Shown here: piece after piece, positions 35,448-43,570 of the stretch | How positions within the stretch are numbered: the first letter of the stretch is position 1 | How the letters are laid out: each line of letters starts with the position of its first letter | Assembly: GCA_028280805.1 (NCBI GenBank) | Contig: JANQLB010000118.1 | Coordinates: 1 to 64,000, forward strand | From: Tissierellales bacterium | GTDB lineage: Bacteria; Bacillota; Clostridia; Tissierellales; VENL01 | Reading direction: 5' to 3' | Length of the DNA stretch: 64,000 nucleotides | Position numbers and translations under genes: made by a program | Notes under the pieces: generated by a model | Seen by the model: the letters and a program-made list of their open reading frames with translations, nothing else | Told to the model about the DNA's origin: nothing | Databases searched by the model: none

Positions 35448-36149
35448 TTAAATAGGCGGTATTATATTTCCGTCATTTTCTATAAATAGTTCTAATCTCT
35501 GAATTTTGATACTATCTTTATTTAACTTTATATTAGTGTACTCATCAATTGAATTAATAAGCACAGTCGGCTTCAAATTACCTTCGCTTCCAGTCTTTAA
35601 AGTAGTCTTAAAAATAATCTTTTTATCATCATAATCTAAAATATCTAATTTTTTTATAAGTTCTCTAATGTCTATTCTAGTTTTTTTAGTCCTGCCTTTT
35701 TTCTGTTTTTCTTTAGTAATTAATATTTCTTCTAAGTTCATAAAATAATCAATCTGTTTAACTAACTCTTGTTTAGACATTTTATTTATAAGCTTAACTT
35801 CTGCTATATAAGTTGACCATTTAATCAATGCCATTATAGATTTCTTATCTTCTACATAAACTGCCTTTAAAATTTTTATACAGTCCGGTAATTGATTGTT
35901 TAAAGCATTTATAAATTTAATTATGTCCATTTTTTCCTTTAATTCAACATCAAAATATTCTCCATAACTTTCTACTCCTAACGGAAGAGCAGTTGCAAAT
36001 GAAATCTTAGGCTGAGGATTAAATCCTTGACTATATGAAATAGGAATATTACTACGCCTAAAAGCTCTATCAAATAATCTCATCATATCTAAATGTCCAA
36101 TATATTTAAGGTGTTTCTCTTTAATAAATTTTCCTCTTATCTTTATCAT
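35448..36149 (-). CDS. TIGR03936/DUF2344 radical-SAM-linked protein
   Basis: A 233-residue protein almost always found next to the TIGR03960 radical-SAM enzyme. Typical opening: RGKFIKEKHLKYIGHLDMM then RAFRRSNIPISYSQGFNPQP. Function unknown; a tRNA or rRNA-linked role has been suggested from the rng neighbourhood. Start placed at ATG 36149, which overlaps the stop of the preceding gene (ATGA) at normal spacing from GGCGGTG. Confidence 0.88.
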   Translation of the reverse strand: MIKIRGKFIKEKHLKYIGHLDMMRLFDRAFRRSNIPISYSQGFNPQPKISFATALPLGVESYGEYFDVELKEKMDIIKFINALNNQLPDCIKILKAVYVEDKKSIMALIKWSTYIAEVKLINKMSKQELVKQIDYFMNLEEILITKEKQKKGRTKKTRIDIRELIKKLDILDYDDKKIIFKTTLKTGSEGNLKPTVLINSIDEYTNIKLNKDSIKIQRLELFIENDGNIIPPI

Positions 36150-37990
36150 TTGCATACACCGCCTGTAAAAGTAGTGCTTATACCACAGTTTGTGCATCCA
36201 AGTCTACAGTCTTTAGTTAATTCTTCATTCATAGCTTTCTCATTTTCCTTTATCAAATATTCTTTGGTAACACCTACATCAATAAAATCCCAAGGCAGTA
36301 TCTCATCATAATCTCGTTGTCTTACAGCATAGAACTCAGGATCTATATCTGCTTGTTTAAAAGATTCTATCCATTTATCATAATCAAATAATTCTGCCCA
36401 GCCGTCAAATCTGCATCCATTTTCCCAAGCTTTATATACAGCCTTTGATATTCTCCTATCTCCTCTTGCAATAACAGCTTCTAAATAACTTAATTTAGGA
36501 TCATGATAATTATAAGTAATTTTTCTGTCTTTGATGTTGTTCTTGAGCATATGTATTTTTTCATAAAATTCCTCAACACTATTTTGCCCAAACCACTGAA
36601 AAGGAGTAAATGGTTTTGGTACAAAGCATGATGAACTAGCTGTTATTTTTAAATTGCCTTTTTGTTTTTCTTTAGGTAAATTAAAAAATACATCTTTAAC
36701 TTTATAAGCTAAATCTTTAATTCCCATAACATCATCTTTATTTTCAGTGGGAAGACCAATCATAAAATAAAGCTTTACAGTTGACCATCCCAAGCCAAAA
36801 GCATCTTTAACCGATCTTATCAAATCATCTTCATTAATTCCCTTATTAATAACATCTCTAAGTCTTTGACTCCCCGCCTCCGGAGCAAATGTTAATCCTG
36901 ATTTTCTAATCTTTTGAATTTCTTCTATTACCTCAAGTGAAAATGTATCTAATCTTAATGACGGAAGAGATAATGCAACATTTTTATCCTTAAATTCTTC
37001 CATAAGTGTTTTTACTAACCTGTCTAACTGTGAATAGTCTCCTGTACTTAATGAAGAAATGGATATTTCATCATATCCGGTGACTTCTACAAGCTTTTTA
37101 GCTAACTCAACAAGGTTATTAAAACTTCTTTCTCTGACTGGTCGATATATCATACCGGCTTGACAAAACCTGCATCCTTTGGTACAACCTCTGAAGACCT
37201 CTAATACAACTCTGTCATGTACCGTTTCAATATAAGGAACTATCATCTTTTCAGGATAATATATATCATCTAAATCTTTTATTATTACTTTCTTAATCTT
37301 TTTAGGATAGGTTTCTTTTTTAGGTTCCATATATTCGATTGTATTGTCAGTTTTATAACTTACATCATAAAGTGAAGGGACATATATACCTTCCAATTTA
37401 CTTACTCTATCTAAAAAATCTTCCTTATTTTTATTTTCTTTCTTCCATTCTCTATAAAGCTTCAGAATTTCAAGAGTTGATTTTTCACCTTCACCTATTA
37501 CAAAGAAATCTATTATATCCCATAAAGGTTCAGGATTATAGGCACACGGTCCTCCAGCAATAATGAAAGGATGATGTTCTTTTCTATTCTTTGATAGAAC
37601 AGGTATATTTGCTAAATCTAACATGTTTAAAATATTAGTATAGCTCATTTCATATTGTAAAGTGAATCCTATAAAGTCAAATTCATATAATGGAGTTTTA
37701 GTCTCTAAAGAATATAGAGGAATATTATTTTTTCTCATTAAATCTTCCATATCAATCCAAGGTGCAAATACCCTCTCACAATATATATCGTTTTCCTTAT
37801 TTAAAAGATTGTATAATATATGTAATCCTAAGTGAGACATACCTATCTCATAAATATCCGGAAATGCAAAAGCAAATCTTGTATCAACTTTATTTAAATC
37901 TTTTACAATCGAATTCTGCTCATTACCAATATATCTTGCAGGTTTTTCTACTTTAAGCAGTATGTCATCTAGTATTTCCATTGAAATCAT
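36146..37990 (-). CDS. TIGR03960-family B12-binding radical-SAM protein
   Basis: A 614-residue radical-SAM enzyme. A B12-binding-like domain occupies residues about 60-200 and the radical-SAM domain about 230-460. The cluster motif is GCTKGCRFCQAG (CX3CX2C). A C-terminal region ends in CRLGCTNCGIS, which may bind another cluster. The reaction is unknown. The start at 37990 (MISMEILDD) follows GGGTGG. Translationally coupled to the DUF2344 gene downstream. Confidence 0.9.
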   Translation of the reverse strand: MISMEILDDILLKVEKPARYIGNEQNSIVKDLNKVDTRFAFAFPDIYEIGMSHLGLHILYNLLNKENDIYCERVFAPWIDMEDLMRKNNIPLYSLETKTPLYEFDFIGFTLQYEMSYTNILNMLDLANIPVLSKNRKEHHPFIIAGGPCAYNPEPLWDIIDFFVIGEGEKSTLEILKLYREWKKENKNKEDFLDRVSKLEGIYVPSLYDVSYKTDNTIEYMEPKKETYPKKIKKVIIKDLDDIYYPEKMIVPYIETVHDRVVLEVFRGCTKGCRFCQAGMIYRPVRERSFNNLVELAKKLVEVTGYDEISISSLSTGDYSQLDRLVKTLMEEFKDKNVALSLPSLRLDTFSLEVIEEIQKIRKSGLTFAPEAGSQRLRDVINKGINEDDLIRSVKDAFGLGWSTVKLYFMIGLPTENKDDVMGIKDLAYKVKDVFFNLPKEKQKGNLKITASSSCFVPKPFTPFQWFGQNSVEEFYEKIHMLKNNIKDRKITYNYHDPKLSYLEAVIARGDRRISKAVYKAWENGCRFDGWAELFDYDKWIESFKQADIDPEFYAVRQRDYDEILPWDFIDVGVTKEYLIKENEKAMNEELTKDCRLGCTNCGISTTFTGGVCK

Positions 37991-38049
37991 TATAACCACC
38001 CTTATCTAAAGTATTCTATCTTATTATTTGTCATATGATTACTATTTTA

Positions 38050-38934
38050 TCACTTTTCTTTTGTAATTAATAGTTCTTCTAATGTTATGTATATGCCATA
38101 TTGAACTATTCCGTTTACTAGATCGTTTTCATGAATTTTTCCCATGCAGTTACAATTATTGTCTATAACAATTATAATATGATATTTTTGCGGAAGAAAG
38201 CACTTTGTTATTTCCATAGCTGTTACAGTTTTAAGAGCCACTAAAAGATGAGTTTTCATTACCTTTTGCTTAAGAACTTCTGCTTTTTTTCCTATAATAT
38301 CATACATGAATATAAAAGCTACCATTTTACTTTCTTTTCTGGCAGCTAAAAACAAAAATATAGAAATTAATACTATATAAAGACCATAGTTATATTTAAT
38401 AAAAATTACCACCCCAATTATCACAGCTAAAATCGTTGATATGTAAGTCAGCATAATTAATCTTCTAGTAGCTGGTTTGAATCCTATAAATTTTGATAAA
38501 AAGGCCCTTATAATTCTACCTCCGTCTAAAGGCAAGAATGGAAGAAGATTAAACATTCCTATAATAAAATTTGCTTTTATTAATATTGATATTATATAGT
38601 TTTGATAAACTAAACTATATATTAGAAAGAAGAATAACGAAATTAAAAGACTTACAACAGGACCTGCTGCTGCAATGATTATCTCCTGATTAGGTTTAAA
38701 CCAGATTGATTTATCAGACCTTGCAACACTTCCAAAAGGGAATAATTCTAACTCTTTTATCTCTAGCTCGTACTTTATACAAAATAGAATATGACTTAAC
38801 TCATGTAGTAAAATAGAAATTAAACATACCGCTATTTCGATACCGTGTCCTAAATAAAAATATAATGGTATTAAAATTAACAATAATAGGTTAATTTTGA
38901 GCTTAATTTTCCTTAATCTTTTAAAAATAAGCAT
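38050..38934 (-). CDS. M50 site-2 protease, SpoIVFB-like
   Basis: A 294-residue membrane metalloprotease. The zinc motif is HELSH near residue 45 and the second site is NLLPFLPLDGGR near 140. Six hydrophobic segments and a C-terminal CBS-like domain (KTVTAMEITKCFLPQKYHII) match SpoIVFB, which cleaves pro-sigma-K in the mother cell during sporulation. It follows the SpoIVFA-like gene, its usual partner. Confidence 0.88.
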   Translation of the reverse strand: MLIFKRLRKIKLKINLLLLILIPLYFYLGHGIEIAVCLISILLHELSHILFCIKYELEIKELELFPFGSVARSDKSIWFKPNQEIIIAAAGPVVSLLISLFFFLIYSLVYQNYIISILIKANFIIGMFNLLPFLPLDGGRIIRAFLSKFIGFKPATRRLIMLTYISTILAVIIGVVIFIKYNYGLYIVLISIFLFLAARKESKMVAFIFMYDIIGKKAEVLKQKVMKTHLLVALKTVTAMEITKCFLPQKYHIIIVIDNNCNCMGKIHENDLVNGIVQYGIYITLEELLITKEK

Positions 38935-38949
38935 TACAGCACATCCCTA

Positions 38950-39669
38950 TTATCTCAATACCGGTTGGTTTGAAAAATCTTTTATTATATCAAGCGGGTT
39001 TATTGGATTACCTTTTTCTCTAACCTCTAAATATAATATCTTTTTTTGGTTATCAGAATTATTTAATCTTCCGATTTCTTGTTCTTTTTTTACTGTCTGA
39101 CCTTCAGATACTAATGTTTCGTTTAAATATCCATAGATAAATGATATTTCATCATGAATAATTACTATAGTCTTTCCCAAAAGCTTATCATCTCTTACCT
39201 CTGATACCAAACCATCTTGAATAGACATTACTGTTATATCTAATGTCATAATTTTTATTCCGGGATTAAATATTACAATTTCATTAGACTTTCTTACTTC
39301 ACCAAAAGGTTGATAAATTTTTCCTGAAACAGGCATGATGTATCCTTCAATTATATCATCATTGTTGTTAAAAACTGGAATGAAATTTCTAGTATCATCA
39401 ATAAGACCCTTGATAAAATTTAAAGCAGCAGTACTATCTTTTTTTATGTCTACAGTATAGTTAACAGCATTCTTAACTATTTTTATAGCTTCTTCAGTTG
39501 GTTTAGTATTTATTGATTTAATTATAACTATAACCAGAACAATAATAATACAGATTATAATATTTCTAAGCTGTCTTTTAAAAAAATTTCTGTTTTTGTT
39601 TTTTAAATTATAACCCGTCCTTGCCTTAAGTTTATATCTAATGTTTCTCCAAAGGCTTTTAGTCCTCAT
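38950..39669 (-). CDS. SpoIVFA-like membrane protein with degenerate LytM domain
   Basis: A 239-residue protein with a basic N-terminus, one transmembrane segment (about 33-50) and a C-terminal M23/LytM-like fold (GKIYQPFGEVRKSN ... IVIIHDEISFIYGYLNETLVSEGQTVKK ... LYLEVREKG). The zinc ligands of active M23 peptidases (HxxxD and HxH) are replaced, for example NPGIKIM and LEV. SpoIVFA is likewise a non-catalytic LytM protein that inhibits and stabilises SpoIVFB. Adjacent to the SpoIVFB-like gene. Confidence 0.82.
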   Translation of the reverse strand: MRTKSLWRNIRYKLKARTGYNLKNKNRNFFKRQLRNIIICIIIVLVIVIIKSINTKPTEEAIKIVKNAVNYTVDIKKDSTAALNFIKGLIDDTRNFIPVFNNNDDIIEGYIMPVSGKIYQPFGEVRKSNEIVIFNPGIKIMTLDITVMSIQDGLVSEVRDDKLLGKTIVIIHDEISFIYGYLNETLVSEGQTVKKEQEIGRLNNSDNQKKILYLEVREKGNPINPLDIIKDFSNQPVLR

Positions 39670-39728
39670 ACCTTATCACCTTCTTAAAGTTTACTATATA
39701 ATTATTTTGTCATTTGATTTTTTATTAC

Positions 39729-39772
39729 AAAAAAAACTATTTTAATCTAAGTTGCTTAGATTAAAATAGTGC
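39729..39772 (-). terminator. Strong bidirectional terminator
   Basis: CTATTTTAATCTAAGCAACTTAGATTAAAATAG forms a 14-bp stem flanked by A and T runs. It separates the polyprenyl synthase gene from the spoIVFA-like gene. Confidence 0.85.
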
Positions 39773-39794
39773 TTTTTTGTTTTTACTATAAAAA

Positions 39795-40766
39795 TTAGTT
39801 TTCTCTATTAACTAAATTAGTTATAATACCTTGTAAACTATCTCTATATTCATTATTAGGAAGTTTATTAATCCATTTCTCAGCTCTCTTAATGTATTCA
39901 TTTAAGAGTTTGATTGAGTAGTCTATTCCTCCACTTTTTTCTATTATTTTTATAATATGATTTAATCTCTCCTCGTTTAAACTTTCTGTTAAAAGATTTA
40001 CAAGTGATTCTCCATATTCATTGGAGTTTATGGCATATATAACAGGCAGCGTATAAACACCTACCTTAATATCATGGAAAATTGGTTTTCCAAGCTTGTC
40101 CTTCTTACCTTGAAAATCTAATAAATCATCTTGTATTTGAAATGCTGTGCCAAAAGCCATACCAAAATTTTTTAAATATTTAGTTGTTTTTTTATCACAA
40201 TCTGAAACCTCCGCACCTAACTGACAAGCTAAAGTAAAAAGAAGAGCTGTTTTATATTTTATTCTTTTTAAATACTGATTAATAGTAACATCTATCTTAA
40301 ATCTCGACTGATACTGCTCTACTTCACCTTCACATATGTTTTTTAAAGCACGGGCAATATATTTAGGACTAAAACCCTTAATATCTTTATGTGAATATTT
40401 TGAAAGGAGTAATACTGATTTAGTAACTAAAAAATCTCCTGTAAAAATTGCTATTTTGTTACCGTAAAGCTTATGAGTAGATTTGTCTCCTCTTCTTACC
40501 TCTGCCTCATCAACTACATCATCATGAACTAATGTAGCTAAATGTAAAAGTTCTAGTGCAACAGATAAATCTATGACTTTTTGTTCATCATATTGACCGA
40601 ATTTTGCACTGTTTATAAGAATTGCAGGTCTTAATCGTTTACCTCCAGCATTAATCATTCTTATACTTTCTGACTCTAAAAGAGAGTTTTTACTTTTTAT
40701 ACTATCTATTAAACCTCTTTCTACTTTATGCAGCTCTTGTAAAATCTCGGCTGAAAATAATTCCAT
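39795..40766 (-). CDS. Long-chain polyprenyl diphosphate synthase
   Basis: A 323-residue trans-prenyltransferase. The first Asp-rich motif is LVHDDVVDEAEVRRG (DDxxD) and the second is QIQDDLLDFQG. The pattern before the first motif fits a long-chain (heptaprenyl/octaprenyl) rather than farnesyl synthase. Directly follows apbE (13 bases), in an electron-transfer gene group, so a quinone side-chain role as in DmkB of flavin-based electron transfer is inferred. Strictly fermentative clostridia often lack quinones. Confidence 0.88.
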   Translation of the reverse strand: MELFSAEILQELHKVERGLIDSIKSKNSLLESESIRMINAGGKRLRPAILINSAKFGQYDEQKVIDLSVALELLHLATLVHDDVVDEAEVRRGDKSTHKLYGNKIAIFTGDFLVTKSVLLLSKYSHKDIKGFSPKYIARALKNICEGEVEQYQSRFKIDVTINQYLKRIKYKTALLFTLACQLGAEVSDCDKKTTKYLKNFGMAFGTAFQIQDDLLDFQGKKDKLGKPIFHDIKVGVYTLPVIYAINSNEYGESLVNLLTESLNEERLNHIIKIIEKSGGIDYSIKLLNEYIKRAEKWINKLPNNEYRDSLQGIITNLVNREN

Positions 40767-40779
40767 CTTAATCTCCTCT

Positions 40780-41808
40780 CTAAGGAATTATTAATTCTAA
40801 TTCCTCATCTGCTAATTCAAATTTCCCCTCAAGCTGGGAGGAAATATATATTTTATTATCTTTTGTTATATATACAACATCTAGACCCTCAATTCCTTCA
40901 ACTAAACTCATACCTTTTTCTACTCCTAAAATAAAAAGAGCTGTAGATAAGGCATCTCCATCTATTGATTTTTCAGATAATACAGTTACTCCTGTTACAT
41001 TATTTGAAGCAGGATACCCTTTACTTGGGTCAATTATATGGTGGTATTTTTTATTGTTTTCCTCAAAATATCTTTCATAATCTCCAGATGAAACAACAGA
41101 AACATCGGAGTTTATAATTACACCTATATGGTTTCCTCTGGGTTCAAACGGACTTTGAACACCTATTCTCCAATCTGTACCATCAGGCTTTGAACCAACT
41201 CCAAATATATTACCTCCTAAATCAATTATAGCACTTGTAACACCATTTTTCAGAAGTATTCTTTTAATTTCATCAGCAGCATAACCCTTGGCTATTCCAC
41301 CTAAGTCTAATATCATTCCTTCATCTTCTAAAAAGACTTTGTTATCATCTAATAGATTTAGCTTATTATAATCAACTCTTTTAATGCTTTCATTAATTTC
41401 TGAGTCAGAGGGTACAGTTCCTATTCCCCACAACTTTACAAGAGAACCAATAGTAGGTTCAAAAGCACCATTAGTAATCTCAGCATACTCTTTAGCTTTT
41501 TGGATAACATAATAAACGTCATCATGAACCTCAACCGGTTTTAAGCCGGCATTTTTGTTTATCATACTTACATCGCTATTTTCAATATTTATACTCATTC
41601 TATCTTCAATCTCTTTTAATCTATCAAAAACCTTTTCTAAAATTTCTTCATCTTTATTATCATATATTCTTATGACTACAAAAGTACCCAGCATAAAACC
41701 ATCCTTTGATATAGGACTTAAATCTTTATTATTTTCATTTGGTAAACAAGATGTTATACCGGTTAATATAAATACAGCTAAGATTAAAATAACTATTTTA
41801 TCTTTCAT
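40780..41808 (-). CDS. apbE: FAD:protein FMN transferase (ApbE/FmnB-like lipoprotein)
   Basis: A 342-residue predicted lipoprotein (lipobox GITSC) of the ApbE family, which attaches FMN covalently to Ser/Thr of exported flavoproteins. Landmarks are MLGTFVVIRIY, DLGGIAKGYAAD, HHIIDPSKGYPA and DGDALSTALFILG. Candidate substrates encoded in this window are the FMN-binding lipoprotein at 42866, RnfG and RnfD. Operon with the polyprenyl synthase. Confidence 0.93.
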   Translation of the reverse strand: MKDKIVILILAVFILTGITSCLPNENNKDLSPISKDGFMLGTFVVIRIYDNKDEEILEKVFDRLKEIEDRMSINIENSDVSMINKNAGLKPVEVHDDVYYVIQKAKEYAEITNGAFEPTIGSLVKLWGIGTVPSDSEINESIKRVDYNKLNLLDDNKVFLEDEGMILDLGGIAKGYAADEIKRILLKNGVTSAIIDLGGNIFGVGSKPDGTDWRIGVQSPFEPRGNHIGVIINSDVSVVSSGDYERYFEENNKKYHHIIDPSKGYPASNNVTGVTVLSEKSIDGDALSTALFILGVEKGMSLVEGIEGLDVVYITKDNKIYISSQLEGKFELADEELELIIP

Positions 41809-41880
41809 ATAAACACCTCTGGTTTTAATATTAACGTTATTAGTTTATCATATAATATATAATTTATATACAATTAGTAT

Positions 41881-41940
41881 GTCGAGGGAATGCTTTAGAT
41901 GTCATCTTCTTTTATTTAACATCTAAAACATCCCCTCGAC
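41881..41940 (-). repeat. Long stem-loop (22-bp arms)
   Basis: GTCGAGGGAATGCTTTAGATGT (41881-41902) and ACATCTAAAACATCCCCTCGAC (41919-41940), each shown complete at 22 bases, pair with only two wobble positions. It lies just downstream of the 41950 gene and upstream of apbE, with no U tract, so it is probably an RNA-stability or processing element rather than a plain terminator. Confidence 0.7.
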
Positions 41941-41949
41941 GTATGGCTG

Positions 41950-42600
41950 CTATTCATTATCCATAATTGATATAGGAACTTCAATAGAATCAGGATGGGC
42001 AATCTTTATACCGTTTCTTTCATCAGAACCTACTGCAATCATAAAATTTAATATCTCTGGTTGGTTTATTGAATCTTCATCAAGAACCAGATCAATCACA
42101 ACAGTTCCTGTGCCTCCTCCTGTTGGTATATACATCTTTCTTCCAATTTGAACCATAGAATTCCATTCATATTTAGTACTTCCGGTAATCCATGTAGATA
42201 CATAATCAGCAGGGATTGATTGAGTTTTATTTTCAGGATAGCTGCTCATTATGCTAGAAACACTCCATTTGCGTGGTATATAGAAAGTTACACCGCCCCA
42301 GTCATTAGGATCTATCTCAATCCAAGCAATAATCTTTATATTTTTAAGAATTCCTTCGACTTCTTTGAGATATATTGTTCCTTTTGCTGATGTATTCATT
42401 TCTGTAGAGTCTGAATTTATGCTAAAACTTCTCATCTTAATTATGTTTTCGTTCTCGGCTATATTCCCATCAAAAGAATTGTCTTGTTTTATGATAACCG
42501 AAAAATGTATGGTGAGTAGAGTTATGATTAATAAAACAAGCAATATATATTTGACTTTTATATTAATATGTCTTTCACCTATAGTAATTGTTATTAGCAC
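41950..42600 (-). CDS. Membrane-anchored protein, unknown
   Basis: A 216-residue protein with one N-terminal transmembrane segment (about 17-38, KYILLVLLIITLLTI) and an extracytoplasmic domain rich in beta-strand pattern (AWIEIDPNDWGGVTFYIP, MYIPTGGGTGTVVIDLVL). No known family recognised. GTG start with GGAGGTAATATTTT. It lies between the FMN-binding lipoprotein and apbE, so a part in the same electron-transfer group is possible. Confidence 0.6.
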   Translation of the reverse strand: MLITITIGERHINIKVKYILLVLLIITLLTIHFSVIIKQDNSFDGNIAENENIIKMRSFSINSDSTEMNTSAKGTIYLKEVEGILKNIKIIAWIEIDPNDWGGVTFYIPRKWSVSSIMSSYPENKTQSIPADYVSTWITGSTKYEWNSMVQIGRKMYIPTGGGTGTVVIDLVLDEDSINQPEILNFMIAVGSDERNGIKIAHPDSIEVPISIMDNE

Positions 42601-42794
42601 AAAATATTACCTCCTACATTATTTGTTTTATAATTTCTTATTAATTCATCTCCTTAATTATTAAATTTATTTTTTATGTATTATACATAGAATCTGTGAT
42701 TTAAACAGTTTTTTTGTCATCTATTATACAAGTATATTTAATAATTACAATACGATTTAATCATACTATAATTATCTTTTGAAATCAATACGTG

Positions 42795-42848
42795 AAGAGG
42801 ACGCTTCAAATGTTATCTTTTTCTAGATTACATTTGAAGCGTCCTCTT
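42795..42848 (-). repeat. Long perfect stem-loop (19-bp arms)
   Basis: AAGAGGACGCTTCAAATGT (42795-42813) and its exact reverse complement (42830-42848) with a 16-base loop. Located just after the FMN-binding lipoprotein stop. No U tract follows on the minus strand. Same design as 41881-41940 but unrelated in sequence. Confidence 0.7.
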
Positions 42849-42865
42849 GATATGATTATATTTAT

Positions 42866-43357
42866 TTATTTTGCACCTTTTAAAGCTTCTTCTGCTAATT
42901 CAAAAAACTTTTTAACGTTGATTGAAGCACCTGATATTGCGTCAGTACGTCCCTCATCATCAATATATTCTATGTCAGTTGGGTCTTGAGTCTCTACTAA
43001 GTATTCTTCAACTTTTTGAGCCTGTTCATGCCAAGGCCATTGTGCGTTACCATTTTGTACCATTCCATATTCACCATCTTCAGAACGTGTTTTCTTGTCA
43101 GTACCTCCATCTTTATGTGTAGCACTCCAGTTTACTTCTACTATTTTGCTATCTTCTACATTAACTGTTACTTCATACTTCCAACCAGTTTTCTCATCAA
43201 ATGAATCTTGCATAGCAAAATATTTCCCATCTTTATATTCTACCACCTCAGTATCTCCATTATCTTTTTTGTCTACTGGATTATCATTTCCCCCACAACC
43301 AACTGCAATTATAGAGATAACTAATAAAACTCCTAAAAATAATGCTAACTTCTTCAT
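42866..43357 (-). CDS. FMN-binding lipoprotein (PplA-like)
   Basis: A 163-residue lipoprotein: signal with lipobox IAVGC, a short Asp/Lys-rich linker, then one FMN-binding domain (about 45-160). The covalent flavin site is DAISGASINV near the C-terminus, matching the D..(S/T)GA(S/T) motif flavinylated by ApbE enzymes. Listeria PplA has the same layout with two such domains; this one has one. AAAAGGAGG precedes the ATG. Divergent from ndh2, with a Rex operator between them. Confidence 0.85.
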   Translation of the reverse strand: MKKLALFLGVLLVISIIAVGCGGNDNPVDKKDNGDTEVVEYKDGKYFAMQDSFDEKTGWKYEVTVNVEDSKIVEVNWSATHKDGGTDKKTRSEDGEYGMVQNGNAQWPWHEQAQKVEEYLVETQDPTDIEYIDDEGRTDAISGASINVKKFFELAEEALKGAK

Positions 43358-43384
43358 AATTAATATACCTCCTTTTATAATATT

Positions 43385-43402
43385 TGTTAATTAATTAACA
43401 CT
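43385..43402. promoter_or_regulatory. Rex operator between the FMN lipoprotein and ndh2
   Basis: TTGTTAATTAATTAACAC matches the clostridial Rex site TTGTTAANNNNTTAACAA at 13 of 14 defined positions, the last base being the only change. It is in the divergent region, 28 bases from the lipoprotein start codon, so repression by Rex at low NADH/NAD ratio is expected. Confidence 0.6.
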
Positions 43403-43570
43403 TTGCTACTATAATAGTTATTTTTTACTTTACTTTTTTATACCCAATCTTTTTTTTATTAATCTTATTTTTCATAAATTATAATTTATTTGATATGAAA
43501 AATATGGGTATGAATGAATTAGAAAATTAATTTAGATTAATTATAGACAAAATTTTAGGGGGTTATCAAT

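Noticed and set aside
41881-42848. The two long stem-loops as CRISPR repeats or IS ends.
   Set aside because: Only two, unrelated in sequence, no spacers, no target duplication and no transposase.
43095-43394. Several plus-strand frames opposite the FMN-binding lipoprotein.
   Set aside because: They are complements of a gene with clear signal peptide and FMN motif and have no independent support.
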